A stretch of DNA of 38,198 nt from Phycisphaerales bacterium (GTDB lineage: Bacteria > Planctomycetota > Phycisphaerae > WQYP01): positions 1 to 38,198 of the forward strand of contig DAHVEJ010000016.1 of assembly GCA_027313145.1 (NCBI GenBank), read 5' to 3'. Positions within the stretch are counted from its first letter, which is position 1. Every line of letters starts with the position of its first letter. Positions 8,565 to 15,093 of this stretch are shown here, in pieces. A model generated the notes under the pieces. It saw only the letters and a program-made list of their open reading frames with translations. It was not told where the DNA came from and did no database searches. Position numbers and translations under genes: made by a program.

Positions 8565-8630
8565 CTAAGAGCGACCGGTAATTCCTTCACTTAGTGCCGG
8601 GGCCAGGAGGTTGTTCAAATTCAATTTCAT
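8565..8630 (-). CDS. Leucine-rich leader peptide of leuA
   Basis: This 21-codon open frame starts MKLNLNNLLAPAL. Five of its first 13 codons encode Leu (TTG, TTG, CTC, CTG, CTA). It sits between a good promoter (8666-8694) and the terminator at 8505-8539. Its TAG stop lies inside the segment CTCTTAGGGTTG, which can act as antiterminator. A ribosome that reaches the stop would cover that segment and let the terminator form. A ribosome stalled at the Leu codons would leave it free. A GGAAAG lies 11-16 bases upstream of the ATG, a weak site. The function is inferred from the arrangement. Confidence 0.8.
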   Translation of the reverse strand: MKLNLNNLLAPALSEGITGRS

Positions 8631-8665
8631 GGTTCAGGGCTTTCCATTTTTCCAATACTTTCTAA

Positions 8666-8694
8666 TTTATAGCTGGTACCGGAAGAAAAGTCAA
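8666..8694 (-). promoter_or_regulatory. Promoter of the leuA leader transcript
   Basis: On the minus strand TTGACT (8694-8689) and TATAAA (8671-8666) are separated by exactly 17 bases, close to the sigma-70 consensus. A start site near 8659 would place the leader peptide about 30 bases into the transcript. It lies in the gap after the hemB stop codon, so leuA has its own promoter. Confidence 0.8.
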
Positions 8695-8732
8695 CGGTTA
8701 TTCTGGCTCAATTTGGCTCATCTTGGTTCGCG

Positions 8733-9800
8733 TCATTCGCGCAGCCATTCGACAATTTCCGAGGCATAGTAGGTAATAATAAAGGCTGCTCCCGCCCGTC
8801 GAAAGGCGTGCATCATTTCCAGAACGCACTGTTTTTCATCAATCCCGCCCGCCTGCGCGGCCGCTTTAAACATGGCGTATTCCCCGCTTACCTGATACAC
8901 GGCACAGGGCACATCAACGGCCTGCCGGACCGCCGAAAGGATATCCAGATACGCCATGCCCGGTTTAACCATGACCATATCCGCACCTTCGCCGACATCC
9001 AGCAGCGCCTCGCGCACGGCTTCACGCGAATCGCGGCGAAAATCCATCTGGTAACCCCGTCGATCCCCAAATTGGGGTGGAGATTCCGCCGCTTCACGAA
9101 ATGGTCCGTAAAACCCACTGGCATATTTCACTGCGTAACTAAGTATGGATGTATCGGAAAAACCCCCGGAATCAAGCGCCGCGCGAATGGCCGCCACCCC
9201 ATGGTCCATCATGCCGGAAGGTGCCACGATATCAGCGCCGGCCTTGGCGTGCAGTACCGCCTGTCGGCCCAGTTGCGCGATCGTGGCGTCATTATCCACC
9301 GTGGCACCCGAAGCGGATGATGATTTGCCACGCCTGGACGGTGTGAACTTGTCGGTTTTGCGCCGGGAAGTTTTTTCCGTCATCTGGGTCAATGGCCCAC
9401 AATGGCCGTGAGTGGTGTACTCACAATAGCATAAATCCGTAATTGCCAGCATGTTGATTCCCGCATCACGCGCCAGCCGCAAGGTCGTGCAGACCGCATT
9501 ATTCGGATCATGCGCATGGCTGCCGGATTCGTCTTTATCCTCGGCATCTACCACGCCAAAAAGCAGATATGCCTTTATGCCGCGTGCCGCCATATCTGAC
9601 AGTTCTTCCAATGCCATATCCGGAGAAAGTTGAAATTGCCCCGGCATACTGAGAATGGGCCGACGAATTGCCTGCCCGCTTCGCACAAACAGCGGCGCGA
9701 CAAAATGGGTGGGGGCAAGCGTGCTTTGCGCCAGCATATCTCTAAGAATGCCGCCGCGCCGCAGGCGGCGCATTCGCGTTGTCGTAAATGACTCACTCAT
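8733..9800 (-). CDS. hemB: Porphobilinogen synthase (delta-aminolevulinic acid dehydratase)
   Basis: HemB joins two 5-aminolevulinate molecules to porphobilinogen. The 355-aa protein shows the zinc-type Cys cluster (C124-Y-C126 ... H131-G-H-C134) and both active-site lysines: K225 in Y-A-V-K-Y-A-S and K279 in M-V-K-P-G, the Schiff-base lysine. An insertion of about 28 residues (139-167, rich in Lys, Arg, Ser and Thr) separates H-G-H-C-G from the conserved V-D-N-D-A-T. Most HemB proteins are near 325-335 aa, which fits the excess. It is transcribed away from the RDD gene; the 112-bp gap holds both promoters. HemA lies at 13.6 kb in the opposite direction. Confidence 0.95.
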   Translation of the reverse strand: MSESFTTTRMRRLRRGGILRDMLAQSTLAPTHFVAPLFVRSGQAIRRPILSMPGQFQLSPDMALEELSDMAARGIKAYLLFGVVDAEDKDESGSHAHDPNNAVCTTLRLARDAGINMLAITDLCYCEYTTHGHCGPLTQMTEKTSRRKTDKFTPSRRGKSSSASGATVDNDATIAQLGRQAVLHAKAGADIVAPSGMMDHGVAAIRAALDSGGFSDTSILSYAVKYASGFYGPFREAAESPPQFGDRRGYQMDFRRDSREAVREALLDVGEGADMVMVKPGMAYLDILSAVRQAVDVPCAVYQVSGEYAMFKAAAQAGGIDEKQCVLEMMHAFRRAGAAFIITYYASEIVEWLRE

Positions 9801-9837
9801 ACTTGACCATGATATACAAATTATGCGCTGCGTAAAC

Positions 9838-9862
9838 TCCGGACGGTCTGTCCGGACGGTCT
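9838..9862. repeat. Two 12-bp direct repeats between divergent hemB and RDD genes
   Basis: TCCGGACGGTCT is present at 9838-9849 and 9851-9862 with one base between, in the only gap separating two divergent transcription units. It could be a regulator binding site or a simple duplication. Confidence 0.4.
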
Positions 9863-9912
9863 CAGCTTTGAAACCAGTCGCGAAGTTTGCCCGTCAGCCC
9901 TAAAATGCGGGC

Positions 9913-11688
9913 ATGAGAAATTCCGTCAACCGTATTGGTCTATTGGTATTCAGCGTAATGGGGCTGATTTTTGCGCTTAGCGGGGTCATACCACCGGTTT
10001 TTTCAGCCGGTGCCGCCGCAGTGCCCGCCGCTATAAAACCCCCTGCTCCGCGGATTATCGCGTTGCCCCGCCTCCTGGCCGCCGGCAGTAAAGAACATTT
10101 ATGGCTGACCGTTCCAGTTCAACACATCAAGCCCACCGCAGAGGCGCAATTTTTATTGTTGTCGCATGCCCTCAATGCCCGGCATGGCAACGCTGCCTTA
10201 TGGCGACAGATCACCGCGAGCGGCTTTACCGGGGTTCCGCTCTGCGCTGTGGCGACGGAAAATCCGGACAGCGGGGGTATGAAGCATGGCATTTACCTGT
10301 TTTTTCAACATGGGTATGGGGTTTGCTTTGGGCGTAAGGAATCCATAAGCCTGCCGACGATGCCCGGTGATTTTTCACCCGTGGCCGCAGCCAGCTTGAA
10401 CGGTGACGTATATCTTTTGACTTACGGCACAGCCGCCGGCGCGGAAAAGCCTGAGGTTTCGCCAGTGCAACGCATTCTTGCCCGGGTTCATACGCTGGCC
10501 GAGGGAATGCCAGATTCCACAGAACCGGCGCACCCACCGGCAGCCTCAATGCCCGCGAAGGTGCTAAAAGCTGTGCCTGCCTGGCACTTTCTGGACCTTC
10601 ATAACAATCAATGGTCTGTGCTCCCGACACCCGCTTTGCCCGCTACTTTCTCAAATTCCCTGATCATGGGTCGAACGGTCGTCATGGCCATCGACCATCA
10701 GTTGATCTTGTTTCACATAACGGGCGGACACATTCTCTCTGCGCAAGCCATGAATCTCACCGCCGCCCACCCGGCCTGGGAGCTGCTGCCGTCAGTTCCG
10801 CTAAGCCATGCAGCCCACGGAATTCTTGGCGTACAATTTGGCCGACAGGGGGTTTTGGCTTGGACTTCTTCCGGCGTTGCCGGGCGAACAACTATTAGCG
10901 CGTTACGCGTGCGTGTATCGGCGGCCGGAAAAGTTGAAGTGACGCCTTGGACGAAGCCACTGGTATCGGCCATTGTCGGCAGTGCTTTTAGTGACATAGC
11001 CCTTGGGCGGGATGGCGATTGCGTTGCGCTTCTTCTGCATCAGCAGGGGCAAAAGCTCGTCCAATACACATTCAGTCGTTCCGGAAAATTGCTGCAAGGC
11101 CCAGAAGATATTGTTCCCATGGCCACACTACCACCGGCTCCTGGCGCGTATGAACGTTTGATTTTTGCCGCCCTGATTGTGCTTCTGGCGTTATCCGTCT
11201 GGCGGCGCAAGGAGCCGTTTGGTTCACTTAAAATCAGCGCCGAATTCAAGGTGGCACGTCTGTACCGCCGGTTCGGCGCAGCGGCGATAGATTTAGCTCT
11301 CTCCGCCCTGATCATTACGTTGGTGTTTCATCTGTATTCACAGCAAGATTGGGTAAAAATGGCCGGCGCGTCAATGGACCTGTTGTTTAATCCACAAAAG
11401 CTGCTGCAGGCACCGCAGTTTTTGTGGCTCCTGGCGATTTATGAAATACACGTAACCGTCGCGGAACTGATTTTTGCCCGGTCGTTGGGGAAGTGGATTC
11501 TGGGACTTCGCGTGGTGGATTTAACAGGCCAGCGGCCCGGGTTTGTCGCATTGCTGACGCGGAATTTATTTCGCATCCCTGAGTTAATCGCCATCGTGGT
11601 GCTGGTATTCATGTTTGTATCGCCGGATCGCCAGCGTATTGGCGACATTCTGGCGCGGACCGTGGTGGTGCAAAACAATGAAAGGTAA
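9913..11688 (+). CDS. RDD-family membrane protein with large extracytoplasmic N-terminal region
   Basis: The 591-aa protein starts with a signal-like segment (about residues 8-33) followed by some 380 residues without membrane segments, presumably outside the cytoplasmic membrane and not matched by me to a known domain. A membrane segment at about 415-430 is followed by an RDD domain: R-R-F-G-A-A-A-I-D-L at about 454, S-L-G-K-W-I-L-G-L-R-V-V-D and a final D-R-Q-R-I-G-D-I-L-A-R-T. RDD domains are uncharacterised or transport-linked membrane modules. The 3' end is four bases from the mazG-like gene, so the two are probably co-transcribed. The ATG at 9913 lacks a clear ribosome binding site. Confidence 0.8.
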   Translation: MRNSVNRIGLLVFSVMGLIFALSGVIPPVFSAGAAAVPAAIKPPAPRIIALPRLLAAGSKEHLWLTVPVQHIKPTAEAQFLLLSHALNARHGNAALWRQITASGFTGVPLCAVATENPDSGGMKHGIYLFFQHGYGVCFGRKESISLPTMPGDFSPVAAASLNGDVYLLTYGTAAGAEKPEVSPVQRILARVHTLAEGMPDSTEPAHPPAASMPAKVLKAVPAWHFLDLHNNQWSVLPTPALPATFSNSLIMGRTVVMAIDHQLILFHITGGHILSAQAMNLTAAHPAWELLPSVPLSHAAHGILGVQFGRQGVLAWTSSGVAGRTTISALRVRVSAAGKVEVTPWTKPLVSAIVGSAFSDIALGRDGDCVALLLHQQGQKLVQYTFSRSGKLLQGPEDIVPMATLPPAPGAYERLIFAALIVLLALSVWRRKEPFGSLKISAEFKVARLYRRFGAAAIDLALSALIITLVFHLYSQQDWVKMAGASMDLLFNPQKLLQAPQFLWLLAIYEIHVTVAELIFARSLGKWILGLRVVDLTGQRPGFVALLTRNLFRIPELIAIVVLVFMFVSPDRQRIGDILARTVVVQNNER

Positions 11689-11691
11689 AAA

Positions 11692-11973
11692 ATGTCCGAA
11701 AGCCTGACGATTCAACAATTTCAACATCATATTCGTGATAAATATTCCGCACGGGATATCCAACGCGGCTCGGCACCGACATTTATGTGGCTGATCGAAG
11801 AAGTGGGTGAATTGGCCACGGCGTTACAAGGCAATGATCGGGCCAATCAGGAAGAGGAATTTGCCGATGTTGTGGCGTGGCTTTGCACGTTGGCCAATAT
11901 TCACGGAATTGACCTAACCACGGCTATTAAGAAAAAATATTTCAAATCCGGCGGCCCCAAAGGCTTCAAATAA
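11692..11973 (+). CDS. MazG-like nucleotide pyrophosphohydrolase
   Basis: This 93-aa single-domain protein has the all-alpha NTP pyrophosphohydrolase motif E36-E37-x-x-E40 and E56-x-x-D59, which bind Mg and hydrolyse nucleoside triphosphates to monophosphates. Short MazG/MazG-like proteins act as house-cleaning enzymes, and which nucleotide is cleaved cannot be read from the sequence. AAAGG precedes the ATG, and it begins right after the RDD gene. Confidence 0.85.
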   Translation: MSESLTIQQFQHHIRDKYSARDIQRGSAPTFMWLIEEVGELATALQGNDRANQEEEFADVVAWLCTLANIHGIDLTTAIKKKYFKSGGPKGFK

Positions 11974-12030
11974 GGCGCTCCTGAATCAGAATAAGACATG
12001 AAGACCTCTTTTTGCTAAAATAGAGCATGA

Positions 12031-12720
12031 ATGGACGAACTTTACCCCATATTTCTCAGGCTCAATGCAAAACCGGTGCTGATCGTCGGCGGCGGGGCGG
12101 TGGCATTGCGAAAAACGGAGGGATTGCTGGCGGCTGGGGCGCGGGTGACGGTAGTGAGCCTGGCATTCCATCCGGGTTTTGCTGCGTGGTCGGCGGTGCA
12201 ATGTATTACATCGGCCTATGAGGCGGACTGTCTGGCCGTTGCCGGGGCGGCCCGCTGGACTATCGTATTTGCAGCCACGAATAATGAGTCAGTAAATACG
12301 CGGATCTATGCAGATTCCGCAGCACGGGGGATACTGTGTTGCCGATGCGATATGCCGCTGGTTGGTGATTTTATTGGCCCTGCGGTGCAACGTTGCGGCC
12401 CGGTGACTTTGGCGGTAACTTCCGGCGGTGCGTCTCCGGGCTTATCGGGAAAGTTGGCGCGGCAACTGACACGCTCCATGGATCCCGCGCTCATCCGGCA
12501 GATACAGTTATCCGCAGGGTGGCGCCAGGAAGTGTTGCGGCAGGTTTCCGATGGCGAAATTCGCAGCAGTCTTTTGCGGCGGATATCCGGTGAACTCATG
12601 CTGGAGACGATTCAGCAAGCCGGGGAGGCAGAGGCGGAAAAGCTCTTTCAGCAGTGGCTGACGCAAGCCATGAATTCCTCCGCCACAGTTGCCGATCAGG
12701 CAACGGAACCGAGGGTTTAG
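12031..12720 (+). CDS. Precorrin-2 dehydrogenase / sirohydrochlorin ferrochelatase (CysG N-terminal / Met8p type)
   Basis: The 229-aa protein matches the bifunctional N-terminal half of siroheme synthase. It starts with D-E-L-Y-P-I-F-L and a Rossmann NAD site V-L-I-V-G-G-G-A-V-A-L-R-K. It continues with the A-A-T-N-N motif, C-D-M-P-L-V-G-D-F and P-V-T-L-A-V-T-S-G-G-A-S-P-G-L-S-G-K-L. Such proteins oxidise precorrin-2 and insert iron to make siroheme. There is no uroporphyrinogen methyltransferase domain, so that enzyme must be elsewhere. It is followed by hemX-like and hemA genes, which fits a tetrapyrrole operon. Confidence 0.92.
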   Translation: MDELYPIFLRLNAKPVLIVGGGAVALRKTEGLLAAGARVTVVSLAFHPGFAAWSAVQCITSAYEADCLAVAGAARWTIVFAATNNESVNTRIYADSAARGILCCRCDMPLVGDFIGPAVQRCGPVTLAVTSGGASPGLSGKLARQLTRSMDPALIRQIQLSAGWRQEVLRQVSDGEIRSSLLRRISGELMLETIQQAGEAEAEKLFQQWLTQAMNSSATVADQATEPRV

Positions 12721-12726
12721 CAGATC

Positions 12727-13593
12727 ATGTCCAGTTCTATTGAACCATACACGCATCTGACCATTTTACAGTTCGCGGCTGCCAGCGGAGCGGCGTTGTC
12801 GTTTCTCGCGGCCTTCTGGCTGCAATTCCAGATCTCCGGCCGACGGCGAGCGGCCTTGCAGGATTCATCGGCTCAACGCACCGTGTCCATTTCTCCCAAT
12901 TGGGCGGTGGGCAACGGCGTATTTCTAACCGCGCTGCTCTTGATAAGCCGCATGGTTGACGCCCACCGCATCACGTTGCCCTTGTCCGATTATTTTGACG
13001 CATTTTTACTGCTGGGATTGGTGTTATCGCTGCTATGGGCTTATTTGCGCTGGACACGTCACTTGTGGGCCTTGGCCACCTTTTTACTGCCCATGATTTT
13101 CGCGTTGATGGTACTGGGAATCGTACTGGGCCTTTCCGGCGTGCGGCATTTTGGTGCGCATAACCCATGGGTGGCGGCCCACATTGCCAGCGTGCTCTTG
13201 GGCACCGCAAGTTTTGCGGCCGGGTGTGTGGGAGGAATTACCTATCTGCTGGCTGACCGCCGACTGAAAAAGCGGGGGCAGGCGGGATGGGACTTATTTG
13301 CCTTACCCTCCTTGGCGTCAATAGAAAAATTTACCCGTCATGCCATTGTGCTGGGGTTTGCGTTATTGACGCTTGCGGCCATTACCGGCATTTTTCGGGC
13401 GGTTCGTGATCCGCAGCTCATGGGTCGGCACTGGTATTTTTCTCCAAAGGTTTTGCTGACCGCAGTGGTTTGGCTGGTGTATGGATCGCTATTAAACATG
13501 CGGCTTGTACCGATTTTGCGCGGTGCGCGATGTGCCTGGTTAAGTATTATTGGATTTGCTTTGCTGATGACGGTTTTCGTCCTCATGTTATAA
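12727..13593 (+). CDS. HemX / CcsA-like cytochrome c assembly membrane protein
   Basis: The 288-aa polytopic protein has about eight hydrophobic segments and belongs to the CcsA/CcmC/HemX group (heme-handling or HemA-regulating membrane proteins). Conserved-looking features are the histidine in W-V-A-A-H-I-A-S, the S-I-E-K-F-T-R-H segment and the late W-Y-F-S-P-K-V-L-L-T-A-V-V-W. Its position directly before hemA matches the hemX-hemA pairing seen in many bacteria. It starts six bases after the previous stop codon. Confidence 0.85.
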   Translation: MSSSIEPYTHLTILQFAAASGAALSFLAAFWLQFQISGRRRAALQDSSAQRTVSISPNWAVGNGVFLTALLLISRMVDAHRITLPLSDYFDAFLLLGLVLSLLWAYLRWTRHLWALATFLLPMIFALMVLGIVLGLSGVRHFGAHNPWVAAHIASVLLGTASFAAGCVGGITYLLADRRLKKRGQAGWDLFALPSLASIEKFTRHAIVLGFALLTLAAITGIFRAVRDPQLMGRHWYFSPKVLLTAVVWLVYGSLLNMRLVPILRGARCAWLSIIGFALLMTVFVLML

Positions 13594-13612
13594 AGGTTTT
13601 GTAAGCTCGCCT

Positions 13613-14974
13613 ATGGAAAATATTATTCCATCTGAAACAACCGTCCTGATGGTGGGGCTGAACCATCGCACGGCACCGGTGCGCCTGCGGGAAGCTCTGG
13701 CGTTTTCCGATCAGGCGGCGGAAGAGGCACTGCTGGCCTTTAAGCAACGCTTCCCAGCGTCCGAAGCGGTCATTATCTCCACATGCAATCGCGTGGAAAT
13801 TTACACCGCCCCACATGGCAGCGCGCCGCCCACGGCCGATGAACTGGTTGAATTTCTTGCCAATAACCGGGGTGTCGCGTCCTCGGAAGCGGCGGGCAGC
13901 ATTTATCGCATGCAGCAGCAGGCGGCGGTAGAACACTTATTTAACGTCGTAAGTTCTCTGGATTCTTTGGTGCTGGGCGAAACACAAATCCTTAGTCAGG
14001 TGAAACTGGCCTATCAAAGGGCGGCGGCGGTTCAGGCGGTGGGGCCTGTATTTCATGCGCTATTTCAGCGGTCCTTTGCCGCCGCTAAAGACGTGCATGA
14101 GCAGACCGGTCTGGGGGACGGCCATGTGTCGGTCGCCAGTGTGGCGGTGGATTTACTTCGCGGGGTGTTCGATCGCTTTAATGATAAGACCGTGTTGCTG
14201 GTCGGGGCGGGGAAAATGGCGGCTCTCATGCTGCAGCACCTGATGGCGGTGCATCCGGGCCGTACGATTGTCACCAACCGCACGACGGAGAAAAGCGCCG
14301 AAATGGCGGGGCGGTATCGACTGGAGTCGGCTGATTTTTCCCGCCTCCATGAGCTATTAACCGCGGCGGATATTGTGTTAACCAGCACCGGCTCACCCAC
14401 GCCGATTATCACCAGCGAAACGCTTAAGCCGCTGATGAAAGCCCGGCAATATCGCCCGCTGGTGATTGTGGATATCGCTGTACCCCGCGATGTGGATTCT
14501 CAGGTCGCGCGACTGGGTAATGTTTATCTCTATAACATTGACGACCTGGAACGCGTGGCCCAAAATAATCGGGGTCAACGCGGGGCCAAACTGGATTTGA
14601 GCCGCAATATTATCCAGCGCCATATCGCTGATTTCATGCACTACCTCGCGGCGCGTAACACCGGCCCGGTGGTCAAGGCGCTGTATCATCAGTGCCGGGA
14701 AATCAGCGATATGGAGTTGGATGCTCTCCTGGCCGCCAATCCGGAGTTCAGCGAATCACAAAAACAGGCGGTTCGTAAAATGGCCCATCGGATCGTGGGC
14801 AAAATTCTCCATGTACCGGTGACGGAATTAACCACCCAGACGGCCCACCATCGCCGAATTCGCCTCGCTGGCGCTATCCAGGAATTGTTCCATCTGCTGC
14901 CCCCGGAATCGGACCTCTCTGATCCGGAAAGTGCCGCGGAGGACTCCCCGACAAAATTGCCGGAAAATTCGTAG
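13613..14974 (+). CDS. hemA: Glutamyl-tRNA reductase
   Basis: HemA reduces glutamyl-tRNA to glutamate-1-semialdehyde, the first step of C5-pathway tetrapyrrole synthesis. The 453-aa protein has N-H-R-T-A-P-V-x-x-R-E, the catalytic Cys58 in S-T-C-N-R-V-E-I-Y, L-G-E-T-Q-I-L-x-Q-V-K, the NADPH-binding V-L-L-V-G-A-G-K-M and the C-terminal dimerisation helices. A Ser/Asp/Glu-rich tail follows. Together with hemB, the precorrin-2 dehydrogenase and the HemX-like protein it accounts for several steps of heme and siroheme synthesis in this window. Confidence 0.96.
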   Translation: MENIIPSETTVLMVGLNHRTAPVRLREALAFSDQAAEEALLAFKQRFPASEAVIISTCNRVEIYTAPHGSAPPTADELVEFLANNRGVASSEAAGSIYRMQQQAAVEHLFNVVSSLDSLVLGETQILSQVKLAYQRAAAVQAVGPVFHALFQRSFAAAKDVHEQTGLGDGHVSVASVAVDLLRGVFDRFNDKTVLLVGAGKMAALMLQHLMAVHPGRTIVTNRTTEKSAEMAGRYRLESADFSRLHELLTAADIVLTSTGSPTPIITSETLKPLMKARQYRPLVIVDIAVPRDVDSQVARLGNVYLYNIDDLERVAQNNRGQRGAKLDLSRNIIQRHIADFMHYLAARNTGPVVKALYHQCREISDMELDALLAANPEFSESQKQAVRKMAHRIVGKILHVPVTELTTQTAHHRRIRLAGAIQELFHLLPPESDLSDPESAAEDSPTKLPENS

Positions 14975-15093
14975 AAAAAACATATAGAAAAAATCACCGA
15001 TTCGTCATCGTGTCCGCTTGGTGTATAGTAATAGTTTTGTCCTTTGCCAATGGGCCATGGGATGGACGTACTTAAGGTAATTGAGGTTCCTGG

